A stretch of 64,000 nt of DNA from Aquibium sp. ELW1220 (GCF_030398385.1 NZ_JAOAOQ010000019.1:1-64000); one strand, 5' to 3'. Counted from the stretch's first letter, positions 1 to 10,491 are shown. Notes: generated from the letters alone by a model not told the origin. A program made the numbers and translations.

Positions 1-37
1 CGGGAATGTCGCGGAAGATCGTGATCAGGGAAGGCAT
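1..37 (-). CDS. N-terminal fragment of a CDS running off the left edge (virulence-factor-like protein?)
   Basis: Only twelve codons lie inside the window. Read on the minus strand from an ATG at 37, they give MPSLITIFRDIP. A GGAG lies about nine bases upstream. The peptide resembles the start of the small PF13769 'virulence factor' family, whose members often begin with a short hydrophobic stretch followed by a W/F-RDIP motif. It follows the aminotransferase gene on the same strand after about 107 bases. The family assignment is a guess from very few residues. Confidence 0.4.
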   Translation of the reverse strand, partial: MPSLITIFRDIP

Positions 38-144
38 CCGAAAACTCCAAAATAGGAGCCATCCAAAGAATCCAGATCAAACCTCCACGCCAGTCCTATT
101 TCTCAAATGCGATTCCCCTACGCAGGCGCAGCCGACGCCCGCCG

Positions 145-1347
145 TCAGGCGAGGACCGCGGCCGCGCGCGACAGCGCGCCCGTACCGTGCGGTATGGCGA
201 GCGCGGCCATGGCGGTTTCGATCGCGCCGAGCACGCCGAGCGTCATGTGCGTGTTGACGTGGCCCATATGCGCGACGCGCATGAAGCCGTCGCCGGCCGG
301 ATCGCCGTCGGGCGCCATGCCGAGCCCGATGCCCAGCGTCACCCCGGCATGGGCCTGCGTCCACCGGCGGATCTCGGTGGCGAGCGGCGCGGCGAAGCGC
401 ACGCTGGTGACGGCATGCGAGCGGCAGGACCGGTCGGCTATGTTGAGCCCGATGCCCGACGCCTTGCCCTCGTCCTCGCCCCAGGCGTCGAAGGCCGTCC
501 AGACCGCGCTCGCCAGCCGCTCGTGCCGCCGCCAGGCCGCCTCGATGCCTTCCTCGCGGATCAGCATGTCGAGGGCCGCGCGCAGCCCGAACAAATGATG
601 CGTCGGGGCGGTGCCGCCGAAGCGGTGGTAGAACTGCTCCCCCTTGGTGCGCAGCCGCCAGTCCCAGTAGGGGGTGCGCCAGCGCGCATCGGCGCCGGCC
701 TGCAGCGCGCGGTCGTTGAGCCAGACGAAGCCGAGGCCGGGCGGCGTCATCATGCCTTTCTGGCTGGCGCAGACCATCACGTCGACGCCCCAGGCATCCA
801 TCTCGAAGACGTCGCAGCCGAGCGAGGCGATGCAGTCGACGGCGAGGATGGCGGGATGCCCTACCCGGTCGATCGCTGCCCGGACCGCCGCCGCGTCGTT
901 GCGCACTGATGTGGTGGTGTCGACATGCGACATCAGCACGACCTTGATCTTCCCGCCACGGTCTTCGGCCAGGGCCTTCGCCACGGCATCGGGATCGACC
1001 GGGTCGCGGCGGCCGAAGTCGAGGCGCTGCACCGTCACGCCGAGCGCCTCGGCCGCCTGCGCCCAGCCCTCGCCGAAACGGCCAGTGACCAGCGCCAGCG
1101 CGTGGTCGCCGGGACTGAACAAATTGGTGTTGGCCGCCTCCCAGGCGCCGTGCCCGTTGGCAATGTAGACGGCGACATGGTGCTTCGTCCGCGCCAGCCG
1201 CTTCAGGTCCTCGTAGAGGCCGGGCATCATCTCGTGCAGTTCGCCGCCATAGATGTCGGGCGAGGCGCGGTGCATCGCGTTGAGGACGCGGTCGGGAATG
1301 ACCGAAGGCCCCGGGATGGCGTGGTAGTGGCGGCCTGTGGCGGTCAT
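145..1347 (-). CDS. PLP-dependent class V aminotransferase (alanine-glyoxylate / serine-pyruvate type)
   Basis: A 400-residue fold-type I PLP enzyme of the class V family. The expected active-site features are visible: a glycine/asparagine-rich N-terminal substrate loop (YIANGHGAWE, 61-70), the HVDTTTS segment at 141-147, the cofactor-binding Asp171 in VDCIAS, and the Schiff-base lysine K197 in ASQKGMM. Length matches alanine-glyoxylate and serine-glyoxylate transaminases. These move an amino group from alanine or serine to glyoxylate in the cytosol. The exact substrate cannot be read from sequence. It stands alone between the urease cluster and the fragment at the window edge. Confidence 0.85.
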   Translation of the reverse strand: MTATGRHYHAIPGPSVIPDRVLNAMHRASPDIYGGELHEMMPGLYEDLKRLARTKHHVAVYIANGHGAWEAANTNLFSPGDHALALVTGRFGEGWAQAAEALGVTVQRLDFGRRDPVDPDAVAKALAEDRGGKIKVVLMSHVDTTTSVRNDAAAVRAAIDRVGHPAILAVDCIASLGCDVFEMDAWGVDVMVCASQKGMMTPPGLGFVWLNDRALQAGADARWRTPYWDWRLRTKGEQFYHRFGGTAPTHHLFGLRAALDMLIREEGIEAAWRRHERLASAVWTAFDAWGEDEGKASGIGLNIADRSCRSHAVTSVRFAAPLATEIRRWTQAHAGVTLGIGLGMAPDGDPAGDGFMRVAHMGHVNTHMTLGVLGAIETAMAALAIPHGTGALSRAAAVLA

Positions 1348-1456
1348 GTCTCAACGAATCCGGAAGGGGAGGGCGCGAGCCCGCGATATCCTCCCGCGGA
1401 GCGGCGCGGTCAAGCCGCGGCGGATGCGGCGGCCACAGCGGCGAAGTCGCAGGTGC

Positions 1457-1708
1457 CTACGGCCCGTCCGCAATCCAGCCACTGCGGCGACAGTAGAGAA
1501 TTTCGGTGCGACCGCTGACCGGGCTGTTCTTGAATCCCGGAACGTCGATAAGTCTTGTCCCCATCTCGGCGAGATAAGCGTCATAGGACGCGTTGCGAAG
1601 CAGGCCGACATAGAAGACATATCGCGGATCCGCAGTCTTCTTTGCCCGCCTTTCCAGATGGGACCGATTGAGGATCCGATATGGTCCGATCAGCGTCGTC
1701 GCGGCCAT
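1457..1708 (-). CDS. Small conserved-looking hypothetical protein downstream of ureG
   Basis: 83 residues, ATG at 1708 with a GAGG ribosome-binding site five bases upstream, starting 8 bases after the ureG stop, so probably the last gene of the ureEFG transcript. The protein is basic at the N-terminus (RSHLERRAKKTADPRY), with a Tyr-rich middle and a C-terminal CRRSG. No signal peptide or membrane segment is seen and no family is recognised. A longer upstream extension of the frame lies inside ureG and is an antiphase shadow. Confidence 0.6.
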   Translation of the reverse strand: MAATTLIGPYRILNRSHLERRAKKTADPRYVFYVGLLRNASYDAYLAEMGTRLIDVPGFKNSPVSGRTEILYCRRSGWIADGP

Positions 1709-1716
1709 CGCGCGCC

Positions 1717-2349
1717 TCACGCCGCCGAACGACTGGAGGCGAGCCCGCCCATCTCGACGATGTAGCGCACCACCTCGTCCAGCCCCTTGCCGCGCGACAG
1801 GTCGGTGAAGCCGAAGGGGCGCTGGCCGCGCTGTTTGGCGGCGTCGCGCTGCATCACGTCGAGATCGACGTTGACGTAGGGCGCGAGGTCGCTCTTGTTG
1901 ATCACCAGGAAGTCCGACCGGGTGATGCCGGGGCCGCCCTTGCGCGGGATTTCCTCGCCCTGGCACACCGAGATGACGTAGAGCGTCAGGTCGGCGAGGT
2001 CGGGCGAGAAGGTTGCGGCGAGGTTGTCGCCGCCCGATTCGATGAAGATGATGTCGAGATCGGGGAACCTGCGGTTCATCTCGGCGATCGCCTGCAGGTT
2101 GATCGATGCGTCCTCGCGGATCGCCGTGTGCGGGCAGCCGCCCGTCTCGACGCCCACGATCCGCTCTTCCGGCAGCGCCTGGAGGCGGGCCAGCATCATG
2201 GCGTCCTCCTTGGTGTAGATGTCGTTGGTGACGACCGCGATGGAAAAATCCTCGCGCATCGCCTTGCAGAGCTTCTCGGTCAGCGTCGTCTTGCCGGAGC
2301 CCACCGGCCCCCCGATGCCGACGCGCAGTGGTCCCGTGCCCTTGGTCAT
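1717..2349 (-). CDS. ureG: Urease accessory GTPase UreG
   Basis: 210 residues. UreG is a SIMIBI-class GTPase that carries Ni2+ and drives GTP-dependent nickel insertion into apo-urease with UreD, UreF and UreE. Visible motifs are the Walker A loop [10 protein letters not shown] (13-22), the conserved metal-binding Cys72-Pro-His74, the ESGGDN switch segment and the NKSDLAP guanine-specificity motif. The ATG at 2349 overlaps the ureF stop (2346-2348), indicating translational coupling. It is the last recognised gene of the ureE-ureF-ureG run. Confidence 0.97.
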   Translation of the reverse strand: MTKGTGPLRVGIGGPVGSGKTTLTEKLCKAMREDFSIAVVTNDIYTKEDAMMLARLQALPEERIVGVETGGCPHTAIREDASINLQAIAEMNRRFPDLDIIFIESGGDNLAATFSPDLADLTLYVISVCQGEEIPRKGGPGITRSDFLVINKSDLAPYVNVDLDVMQRDAAKQRGQRPFGFTDLSRGKGLDEVVRYIVEMGGLASSRSAA

Positions 2350-3002
2350 GATCTGAACAGCCTCGAATATTGCGTTTCGTGTTTCATCGCGGCGATCTCG
2401 GCAGTCACCGTACAGGAGCCGAGATCGTCGAGCGTCGACCGCCCCGCCCGCGCCGCCGTCTCGATGATCGCCGGTTCCAGCGCCGCGAGCAGGCCGACCG
2501 CGTCGGTCTGGCCGATGACGGAGAGGCGGATGGCCGCCTGCAACTGGTTGGAGGCGAAGGCCTGGAGCCAGGCGCCGAGCGCGGCTTCCAGCGGCACGGC
2601 GTGCCGGCCGGCGGTGGAGCCGACGGCGACGCAATAAGGCAGGGCGACCGCGCCCTCGCCCCAGGCGGAAGCGGCCGTCATGAAGGCCGCGCCCTGAAGC
2701 GTCGATTCCATGTGGCGCTCGCGCGAGCCGGCCATCGCTTCGGCCAGTTCCGCTGCCGTCCCGACATCCTCGCCCGAAGCGCCGCGCCGCCAGCTCTCCG
2801 CAAACAGCACCGCGTCGTTCCAGGCCGAGCCATGGTGGAGCAGCGCCTCGATCCAGCCCTCCAGCCCGTGGCGTCCGTCGACGAGGCCGTCATGCACCGC
2901 GCGCTCCAGCCCGTGGCTGTAGGTGAACGAACCCACCGGAAAGGTGGGCGACAGCCAGGCCATCAGGCGCAGCAGCGCCGAAGGGCCAAGGCCATCATGC
3001 AT
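2346..3002 (-). CDS. ureF: Urease accessory protein UreF
   Basis: 218 residues, all-alpha UreF family, the scaffold that binds UreD-urease and gates UreG. The start chosen (ATG at 3002) begins with [16 protein letters not shown] followed by the signature [17 protein letters not shown] longer in-frame extension would read through the ureE His-tail coding region in another frame and is rejected. The start overlaps the last codons of ureE and the stop overlaps ureG, so E-F-G look translationally coupled. The C-terminus keeps the usual Met/His-rich [15 protein letters not shown] ending. Confidence 0.96.
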   Translation of the reverse strand: MHDGLGPSALLRLMAWLSPTFPVGSFTYSHGLERAVHDGLVDGRHGLEGWIEALLHHGSAWNDAVLFAESWRRGASGEDVGTAAELAEAMAGSRERHMESTLQGAAFMTAASAWGEGAVALPYCVAVGSTAGRHAVPLEAALGAWLQAFASNQLQAAIRLSVIGQTDAVGLLAALEPAIIETAARAGRSTLDDLGSCTVTAEIAAMKHETQYSRLFRS

Positions 3003-3630
3003 GGTTGTGGCCGTAGTGCGGGTCGCCGGGCAGGCGACCGAAGCGGTCGCGATCTCCGTCTCCGCCATGCGCGTGGCCGTGCGAATGCCCATGTCCGTGG
3101 GAATGTTCGTGGGCGTGGCCATGATCATGGGAATGGCCATGCTCGTGCCCGTGGCCGGAATAGGCGCCGCGCACCGGCTGGAACGGCTCGGTCACCAGCG
3201 TCACCGTCGCGCCCAGCCCCTCCAGCATCGCCTTGATGACGTGGTCGCGCAGAATGAGGATGCGGCTCGCCTCGATCTGCGCGGCGAGGTGCCGGTTGCC
3301 GATGTGCCAGGCGAGTTCCGACAGATGCACGGGGCTCGTCGCGCGGATGTCGTAGACCTCCTCGTCCGCGGCGATGATTTCGGCGCGGCGCCCATCGTCG
3401 AGCACCAGCACGTCGCCATGGTCGAGCGAGACCGGGTCGGCGAGGTCGACGAGGATTCGGTCGCCATGCACCAGAGACACGACGCGGCGGCGCAGGTGCC
3501 GCTCGTCATGCGCCAGCACCGCGAGGTCGAATGGCAGCGGTCGGCTCGCCTCGGGTTCGAGATCGGCGGCGCGCAGCACGCGGCCGGCCCGGGGTAGCTT
3601 GGTGAAATCGGTGTTGAGGTTGAGCTTCAT
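2995..3630 (-). CDS. ureE: Urease nickel metallochaperone UreE with long His-rich tail
   Basis: 211 residues. UreE delivers Ni2+ to UreG during urease maturation. The peptide-binding and metal-binding domains are followed, from about residue 158, by an exceptional tail: fifteen His residues alternating with G/S/E/D/A, a [13 protein letters not shown] linker, then HYGHNHA, 18 His in all. His tails occur in some UreE proteins (e.g. Klebsiella) and serve as nickel reservoirs. ATG at 3630 is supported by the UreE-like MKLNLNTDF start and by a 4-bp overlap with the upstream glutathione transferase stop at 3627. Confidence 0.95.
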   Translation of the reverse strand: MKLNLNTDFTKLPRAGRVLRAADLEPEASRPLPFDLAVLAHDERHLRRRVVSLVHGDRILVDLADPVSLDHGDVLVLDDGRRAEIIAADEEVYDIRATSPVHLSELAWHIGNRHLAAQIEASRILILRDHVIKAMLEGLGATVTLVTEPFQPVRGAYSGHGHEHGHSHDHGHAHEHSHGHGHSHGHAHGGDGDRDRFGRLPGDPHYGHNHA

Positions 3631-4238
3631 GCGGCGGCGGCGTCCTTTTCCCGTTGGCGTGCCCGCTCCAGCGCGGGGCGCGACAGCACGCGCTCCAGAT
3701 AGGCCCTGACACGGTCGGATTCGACCGGAAACTTGCCGCCACGGGCCCAGTAGCCGCAATGGCCGAGGATGACGTCGACGGCCGAGAACCGGTCGCCGAG
3801 CGCATAGGGACGGCCGCCGAGCTTGGTTTCCAGCGCCTTCACCTCGCTTGCGAAATCATGCGCGGTCGCGGCACCCACGTCGGCCCGGCAGGGCTCCGGC
3901 AGCACGAACTTGTGGCGCATCTTGTTCCACAGCGGCGCCTCGAATTCCGACTGCGCGAACTGCATCCAGGCTTCCATCTCGGCCTCGCCGCGCAGTCCCG
4001 GCTCCGGGCCCATGCCCTTGTCGGCGTGTTTCTTGGCCAGATAGCTGCAGATCGCCGCCGAATCCGCCAGCGCGAAGTCGCCGTCCACCAGCGCCGGCAT
4101 CTTGCCGGTCGGGTTGTAGCGCCGCATCGTCTCCGTGTGCTGCTTGGCCTTGACGATCTCGTAGGGCTCGCCGAGCTCCTCCAGCATCCACGTGACGCGC
4201 GTCAGGCGCGATCCCGGCGTTCCGACGGCCTGGTACAT
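3627..4238 (-). CDS. Glutathione S-transferase family protein
   Basis: 203 residues with an N-terminal thioredoxin-like domain ([28 protein letters not shown]), the cis-Pro MPAL motif and the [10 protein letters not shown] segment that binds the gamma-glutamyl moiety of glutathione, then an alpha-helical C-terminal domain with the N-capping [11 protein letters not shown] motif. ATG at 4238 is preferred over an upstream in-frame ATG because it begins directly at the first beta strand. It overlaps ureE by 4 bp, so it is co-transcribed with urease accessory genes, although no functional link is known. Substrate unknown. Confidence 0.85.
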   Translation of the reverse strand: MYQAVGTPGSRLTRVTWMLEELGEPYEIVKAKQHTETMRRYNPTGKMPALVDGDFALADSAAICSYLAKKHADKGMGPEPGLRGEAEMEAWMQFAQSEFEAPLWNKMRHKFVLPEPCRADVGAATAHDFASEVKALETKLGGRPYALGDRFSAVDVILGHCGYWARGGKFPVESDRVRAYLERVLSRPALERARQREKDAAAA

Positions 4239-4249
4239 GGGGTGTGTCC

Positions 4250-4738
4250 TCAATCGCGGATGAGATCGTCCGCCGTCCACGGCGGACCGGGCAGGAAGGC
4301 GTCGTCCAGGGCCTGCGCGGCGGTGTATGGCGGCTTCTGCGGAAACGTCGCGGGCGCAAGCCCTGTTTCGCGTGCCGCATGTCGCGCAGCCCAGCGGTAG
4401 GACCAGTCCATCGACTCGTCGGGAAACCGAGCGAGGCTAGGACTGAGCTCGATGAGGCCCTGCACATGCGCCCGCTGTTCGGAAATCGTCGATTGCCAAC
4501 TATGGCTTCGTTGCGTGGGCTGGTGCTCCCACTTCAGCAGATGCATCAACAGGACGCCGAGCCGCTTGCGGATCTCACGCTTCTGGCTCAGTCCCACGCT
4601 TTCGACCTCCTCCGCAAGGTTGTCCCAGTCGATGTCGTTGTGGGAGCGGGCGCGAAGCCTCTCGGCCTGGTCCATCAGCCAGGCGTGAAAGTCCCGCTCG
4701 TAGAGCGTGTCGGGGGTCTTGGCCAGTGTCTTGCCCAT
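4250..4738 (-). CDS. DUF29 family protein (copy 1)
   Basis: 162 residues matching the DUF29 family of mostly helical cytosolic proteins of unknown function. Recognisable family features are the N-terminal YERDFHAWLMDQAERLR segment, the NLAEEVESVGLSQKREI helix, RLGVLLMHLLKW and the C-terminal FLPGPPW. A paralogue sits at 5114-5575, with the ABM-domain gene between them. Start ATG at 4738. No regulator or partner is evident. Confidence 0.85.
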   Translation of the reverse strand: MGKTLAKTPDTLYERDFHAWLMDQAERLRARSHNDIDWDNLAEEVESVGLSQKREIRKRLGVLLMHLLKWEHQPTQRSHSWQSTISEQRAHVQGLIELSPSLARFPDESMDWSYRWAARHAARETGLAPATFPQKPPYTAAQALDDAFLPGPPWTADDLIRD

Positions 4739-4776
4739 GGTCGAAATCTAGTACGGCGGCGCGCCGCGCGCCACGG

Positions 4777-5073
4777 TCAAAACGCCTCCACCTTCTCCGG
4801 ATGGACGATCTCGATCGCGCGCGATACGAGATAGGGCGCGCTCGCATCGCGCCACACCGCCAGGTGCGGCTGCTTCGAATGGGCCGTCAGGTGCTCGCGG
4901 GTCTCCCACTTCTCGACGAAGACCAGTTTCAACGGGTCGGACAGGCTCTCGTAGAGTTCGTAGGCGATGCAGCCCTTCTCCTTCAGCGTCTCCGCGATGC
5001 AGGCCTCGGCCGGCGCCCGCAGCGCCTCCAGCGAACCCGGCTTGATGGTGAGCGTGGCGACGACGTAGATCAT
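4777..5073 (-). CDS. ABM-domain protein (putative quinol monooxygenase, YgiN-like)
   Basis: 98 residues forming one antibiotic-biosynthesis-monooxygenase (ABM) ferredoxin-like domain: MIYVVATLTIKPG at the start, the central ETLKEKGCIAYELYES and the FVEKWETREHLTAHSKQPH motif typical of YgiN/YnaH-like proteins. Small dimeric ABM proteins act as cofactor-free quinol oxygenases or as aldehyde-stress proteins. The sequence does not tell these apart. It lies between two DUF29 paralogues on the same strand. Confidence 0.85.
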   Translation of the reverse strand: MIYVVATLTIKPGSLEALRAPAEACIAETLKEKGCIAYELYESLSDPLKLVFVEKWETREHLTAHSKQPHLAVWRDASAPYLVSRAIEIVHPEKVEAF

Positions 5074-5113
5074 GGGAGATGCGATGCCTTGTCTGGAAGG
5101 GGAAGAACGCCGC

Positions 5114-5575
5114 TCAGGGCGCGTCGGGCAGGAAGTCGGGATCGAGGATCTCGTCGATGGTGAAGGGGCAGACGGCCGGGAAGGTGGCCATAGGCAGGCC
5201 GGTCTCGTCGGCGGCCTTCAGACGGGCGATCTCATAGGCTTCGTCCAGAACATCCGATGGATGGGACCGAAGGCTCGGGTTTTCCGCCAGCGTGCGGTGC
5301 AACTCCCGTCGCTGCGTCAGGATCGTGGACGCCCAGCCGCCCTTCCGCTTCGCCGGCTGGCGCTGCCACTTGAGGAGGTGGGCGAGCAACACCCTCAGCC
5401 GCTTGCGGATTTCCTTGCGTTCGCTCCGTCCCAAGCTCTCGATCTCCTCGGCGAGGTTTTCGCGATCGAGCCCGTCCTGATGGCCGGCGCGCAGCAGCGC
5501 CGCCTGCTCGGCGCTCCACAGCGCGAAGTCCTCGTCATAGGCCGCGAGCCGGCCGATCCGCGTGATCCTGTTCAT
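5114..5575 (-). CDS. DUF29 family protein (copy 2)
   Basis: 153 residues from the ATG at 5575 (an alternative ATG lies three codons upstream). Collinear with the DUF29 protein at 4250-4738: DFALWSAEQAALLR, NLAEEIESLGRSERKEI, RLRVLLAHLLKW, ADETGLPMATFP and a C-terminal FLPDAP all have counterparts there. The two probably arose by duplication, later separated by the ABM gene. The function of DUF29 is unknown. Confidence 0.83.
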   Translation of the reverse strand: MNRITRIGRLAAYDEDFALWSAEQAALLRAGHQDGLDRENLAEEIESLGRSERKEIRKRLRVLLAHLLKWQRQPAKRKGGWASTILTQRRELHRTLAENPSLRSHPSDVLDEAYEIARLKAADETGLPMATFPAVCPFTIDEILDPDFLPDAP

Positions 5576-5630
5576 GGGTGGCATATTGCGCTGAAACGGG
5601 CGGGGAGCCAATGCAGCGCAAAGGGGTTTT

Positions 5631-6833
5631 TCATGCGCTGGCCTGCCCCGCGGGCGGGAGCATCGCTTCGTCCGGGGCATGGCGGCGCAGGGCCAGAAGC
5701 AGGACGAGGGCGGCGAGCGAGGCGGCGAGCGCGATCCACAGCGCCAGGCCGGGCCCGAAGCCGGAGAGCAGCGCCGCGAAGGCCGGCGGCGCGGCGGCGA
5801 AGGCGAGGTTCAGCGGCAGCGCCAGCCGGGCGGAGGCGGCCGCATAAGCGTCGCCGGGGAAGAAGACGAGCGGCAGCGTGGCGCGGGCCACCGCCAGGGC
5901 GCCGGTCGCCGTCCCGTAGAGCAGCACGAAGGCGATCACGGCCGTGGTTCCGGTCCCGATCAGGAGGACGACCAGGCCGGACGCAAGTAGGACGCCGGCC
6001 GCGATCGTGGTCGTCAGGCCGTTCCAGCGCGCGCCGCCTGCGAAGTCCACCGCGCGCGCCGCGATCTGGACCAGGCCCATCGCGGACGCCGCCGTGACGG
6101 CTTCGGCCCGGTCGAGACCGCGGGCCTCGAAGAGGGCGATCAGGGTCAGCGCGAAGCCCCAGCTGATGAAGCCGTTGAGCGAGATCGCGCCGGCGAGCAG
6201 GACGAAGACGCGCCTTCCGGTTGGCGGCCCCAGCCGTCGCGCCTCGGGCTTGCCGGACGCCGGCGCCGCGGGCGGGATGTGCGGCAGGGTGAGATGCAGC
6301 GGCGCGCAGACCGCGAGATGGAGGGCTGCGAAGACGACGAGCGTCTCGCGCCAGCCGATCCAGGCTTCGAGCGCGGCCGCGATGGGCCAGAACAGGCTCG
6401 ACGACAGCCCGGCGATCAGCATCAGGACGCCGAGCGCCCGCCGGGCGCCGTCGCCCGCGATCGCCGCGAGCGCGATCTGGGCTGGCGTCGTCAAAACCGC
6501 CGTTCCGGCGAGGCCCAGCAGCGCCCATGCGGCAAGGAACGCAGCGGGCTGCGCGGCCGAGGCAAGCACGAGCAGGGCCGCCGCGGCAAGCGCGGACCCC
6601 GCGGCCATGGTGCGGGCCATTCCGAACGACGTCGCGGCGCGGGGAAGGAACGGTGAGGCGAAAGCCATGACCACGAGCATGATGGTCGGTCCGAACAGCA
6701 CGGCCGCCAGGGGCAGGCCTACGGCGCCGCCCATCGCCGGGCCGAGCACGGCGGCGACCTGGAACGTGGTTCCCCAGCCGATCAGCTGGGTCGCAGCGAG
6801 CGCGCCGACGGCGAGGATGACGGGACGCTGCAT
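5631..6833 (-). CDS. Major facilitator superfamily transporter
   Basis: About 400 residues with roughly twelve hydrophobic segments, Ala/Leu/Gly-rich throughout, split by a hydrophilic central loop (PPAAPASGKPEARRLGPPTGR, near residue 200), the usual two-halves MFS layout. The proposed start is ATG 6833 (MQRPVILAVGALAATQLIGWG). An ATG eight codons upstream (6857) is also possible. The N-terminal QLIGWGTTFQVAAVLGPAM resembles uncharacterised MFS members. The substrate cannot be predicted. Same strand as the urease genes, but not a known nickel or urea carrier family. Confidence 0.8.
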   Translation of the reverse strand: MQRPVILAVGALAATQLIGWGTTFQVAAVLGPAMGGAVGLPLAAVLFGPTIMLVVMAFASPFLPRAATSFGMARTMAAGSALAAAALLVLASAAQPAAFLAAWALLGLAGTAVLTTPAQIALAAIAGDGARRALGVLMLIAGLSSSLFWPIAAALEAWIGWRETLVVFAALHLAVCAPLHLTLPHIPPAAPASGKPEARRLGPPTGRRVFVLLAGAISLNGFISWGFALTLIALFEARGLDRAEAVTAASAMGLVQIAARAVDFAGGARWNGLTTTIAAGVLLASGLVVLLIGTGTTAVIAFVLLYGTATGALAVARATLPLVFFPGDAYAAASARLALPLNLAFAAAPPAFAALLSGFGPGLALWIALAASLAALVLLLALRRHAPDEAMLPPAGQASA

Positions 6834-6950
6834 CGGAGATTTCCTGAGGAAAGGCATCGGGTTTTACGGCAGCCGTTTCCTCGGCGCAATCGAGCACGCC
6901 GGGCGGCGCTCGGTTTACGACCACGGTTTCACGCGGCGGGCGCTCTGCTC

Positions 6951-7724
6951 CTACCGGGACGCCGACAGGCCGGCCGTCACCGCAGGGTTGTCCGCGAGAT
7001 ACTTCTCCGCCTTGCGGAAATAGGCCAGACAGCCGGGCTCGAGGTGGGTCCGCAGATCGGCTGCGTCCTGCGGGCGGCGGTGCACGAACAGCGCGAGCGC
7101 GAAGGCGCGCTCGGCCGGCGAGAGATAGCCCAGCCGCTCGAACGACCAGCCTTCGGTCCCCGTCGCGGCGTCGCGATAGCCGCGGAAGGAGGAGGCCGAA
7201 TTGCAGTTGAAGACGCCGAAGCCGAAGAACGTGACCGCGAGATCGGTCGCGAACTCCTCCATCTCCTCGCCGCCGGGTGGCGCCTCGTCGATGGACAGCA
7301 GCAGGGGATGGCAGATCTCGTGCGCGAATGTCGCGATCAGGTGAATGGGCCGCGCCACGAGCGCGGGATCGTAACTCACGATCAGCCGTCCGCCCTGTCC
7401 GGTCGTGAACGTGCCCGCAGGAGCGGCCGGTGCATTCTGGACCACCTGCAGCGGTCCGAGCACCGGATCGATGGAGGCATCCTGCTCCACCAGGTCGAAG
7501 GCCGCGGGATCGAGGCCGAACAGCCGTGCGACCTGACCGAAGCATGCGCCGGCGACGGTTCGATCGTCGCCGCGCGCGGGCGTGAAGAAGTCGCGCGTCG
7601 GCAGCACCAGCGGGCGGGGGCCAGCGTCGGACGGTGCTGGGAAGCTCGCGCTCAGCCAGTTCCAGCAGTCCAGGATCCACGCCTCGTCGTCGGCATCGAG
7701 CGGCGAGCGTGGGCGCCAGAACAT
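6951..7724 (-). CDS. Putative HExxH metal-dependent hydrolase of unknown family
   Basis: 257 residues, no signal peptide or membrane span. The only strong motif is HEICH in AFAHEICHPLLLS (around residue 134), a zincin-type HExxH, followed about 20 residues later by EEMEEFATDLAVTFFGFGVFN, which could give a downstream acidic third ligand and a hydrophobic helix. This layout suggests a small gluzincin-like metalloprotein or a structural relative. I do not recognise the family. Located just 7 bases downstream of ureC on the same strand, so probably co-transcribed with it. Confidence 0.65.
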   Translation of the reverse strand: MFWRPRSPLDADDEAWILDCWNWLSASFPAPSDAGPRPLVLPTRDFFTPARGDDRTVAGACFGQVARLFGLDPAAFDLVEQDASIDPVLGPLQVVQNAPAAPAGTFTTGQGGRLIVSYDPALVARPIHLIATFAHEICHPLLLSIDEAPPGGEEMEEFATDLAVTFFGFGVFNCNSASSFRGYRDAATGTEGWSFERLGYLSPAERAFALALFVHRRPQDAADLRTHLEPGCLAYFRKAEKYLADNPAVTAGLSASR

Positions 7725-7731
7725 GACGGGA

Positions 7732-9444
<1,713 letters not shown>

Positions 9445-9472
9445 GGGTCGGTCCCTTCAGAACGGTGAGGAG

Positions 9473-9490
9473 CCGGAGAGATTTCTCCGG
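9473..9490 (-). promoter_or_regulatory. Inverted repeat in the ureC leader
   Basis: A perfect 7-bp inverted repeat (CCGGAGA, loop GATT, TCTCCGG) lies about 30 bases upstream of the ureC ATG in the divergent ureC / cytochrome c intergenic region. It could be a leader hairpin or an operator. No T-run follows on either strand, so it is not a typical terminator. Confidence 0.35.
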
Positions 9491-9496
9491 GTCCGA

Positions 9497-9524
9497 TTGA
9501 CGCGCGGGTAAGGTGCGGCATAGT
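9497..9524 (+). promoter_or_regulatory. Candidate sigma70-type promoter for the diheme cytochrome c gene
   Basis: TTGACG (9497-9502) and CATAGT (9519-9524) are separated by 16 bases, a fair match to the housekeeping consensus, about 70 bases upstream of the ATG at 9598. A good ribosome-binding site (GGAGGAAAAG) precedes that ATG. Prediction only. Confidence 0.4.
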
Positions 9525-9597
9525 TGCGCACGCTCGTAGCCAGAAATGCACGCGGAACGGGAAGATTCGTCGTGCGTGCCAGCCATCGGAGGAAAAG

Positions 9598-10440
9598 ATG
9601 AGCATCAGGACAGTGACCGCGATTCTGATCGCGCTGGGCGGCATGACGGCTGCTCAGGCCGAGACCCCGGTGGAACGAGGCGAATATCTGGTCCGGGGCA
9701 TCGCCGGCTGCGGCAATTGCCACACACCGATGGGGCCGGACGGCTTCGTCATGGAGCAGGAACTCGCCGGCCGGCTGGTGGAGGACAACCCGCTCTTCAC
9801 CGCCTATGCGCCGAACATCACTCCCTCGGGCCGCATCGCCCAATGGTCGGACGAGGAACTGGCCAGGGCGATCCGCGAGGGCATCCGCCCGGACGGCAGC
9901 CTGATCGGACCGCCGATGCCGTTCACCATGTATCGCGGGCTCGGCGACGACGACCTGAACGCGATGGTCGCGTTCCTGCGCACGCTGCCGGCGGTCGACA
10001 ACGAAGTGCCGGCCTCCACCTATCGCATTCCGCTGCCGCCGGCCTACGGCCCGCCGGTCGAAAGCGTCACTGCGCCGGAGCGCGGCGTCACGGTCGCCTA
10101 TGGCGCCTATCTTGCCGGCCCGATCGCGCACTGCATGGAGTGCCACACGCCGATGGGGCCGCAGGGCCTGCTCCTCGACACGGCGCTCGGCCAGGGCGGG
10201 TTCGAGTTCCACGGACCGTGGGGCACGTCCGTCGCGGCCAACATCACGTCGCACGAGGACGGGATCGGCGGCTATTCCGACGCCGAGCTGAAGGCGATGA
10301 TCACCAAGGGCGTGCGGCCCGACGGTTCGCCGATGTTCCCGCCCATGCCCTACGGACTGCTCGCGCGGATGAGCGCCGAGGACCTGGATGCCATCGTGCT
10401 CTACCTGCGCAGCCTGCCGCCGCTGCCGGACGCAAACTAG
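9598..10440 (+). CDS. Exported diheme cytochrome c
   Basis: 280 residues with a Sec signal peptide (MSIRTVTAILIALGGMTAAQA) and two class I cytochrome c domains, each with a CxxCH haem site: CGNCH (38-42) and CMECH (179-183). Each half ends with a Pro-Pro-Met-Pro segment (PPMPF, PPMPY) that likely supplies the axial Met. The two halves look like an internal duplication, both reading CHTPMGP after the haem site. Such proteins transfer electrons in the periplasm, often to or from dehydrogenases, but none is adjacent. The gene lies on the opposite strand between ureB and ureC. Confidence 0.92.
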   Translation: MSIRTVTAILIALGGMTAAQAETPVERGEYLVRGIAGCGNCHTPMGPDGFVMEQELAGRLVEDNPLFTAYAPNITPSGRIAQWSDEELARAIREGIRPDGSLIGPPMPFTMYRGLGDDDLNAMVAFLRTLPAVDNEVPASTYRIPLPPAYGPPVESVTAPERGVTVAYGAYLAGPIAHCMECHTPMGPQGLLLDTALGQGGFEFHGPWGTSVAANITSHEDGIGGYSDAELKAMITKGVRPDGSPMFPPMPYGLLARMSAEDLDAIVLYLRSLPPLPDAN

Positions 10441-10466
10441 TCCGGCCTTCGGGCGCTCTCGTCCTG

Positions 10467-10491
10467 ACCTGCCGGGAACCATCCGGCAGGT
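10467..10491 (+). terminator. Stem-loop after the cytochrome c gene
   Basis: Perfect 9-bp stem (ACCTGCCGG / CCGGCAGGT) with a 7-base loop, starting 26 bases after the cytochrome stop. The downstream tract is only weakly T-rich (GCCTTCGTT), so termination may be partial and the following gene may be read through. Confidence 0.5.

Noticed and set aside
3050-3170. Repeated short CATG/CGTGGC-type words that might look like a tandem repeat or CRISPR.
   Set aside because: They encode the His-rich tail of UreE, have no regular spacer length, and no cas genes are present.
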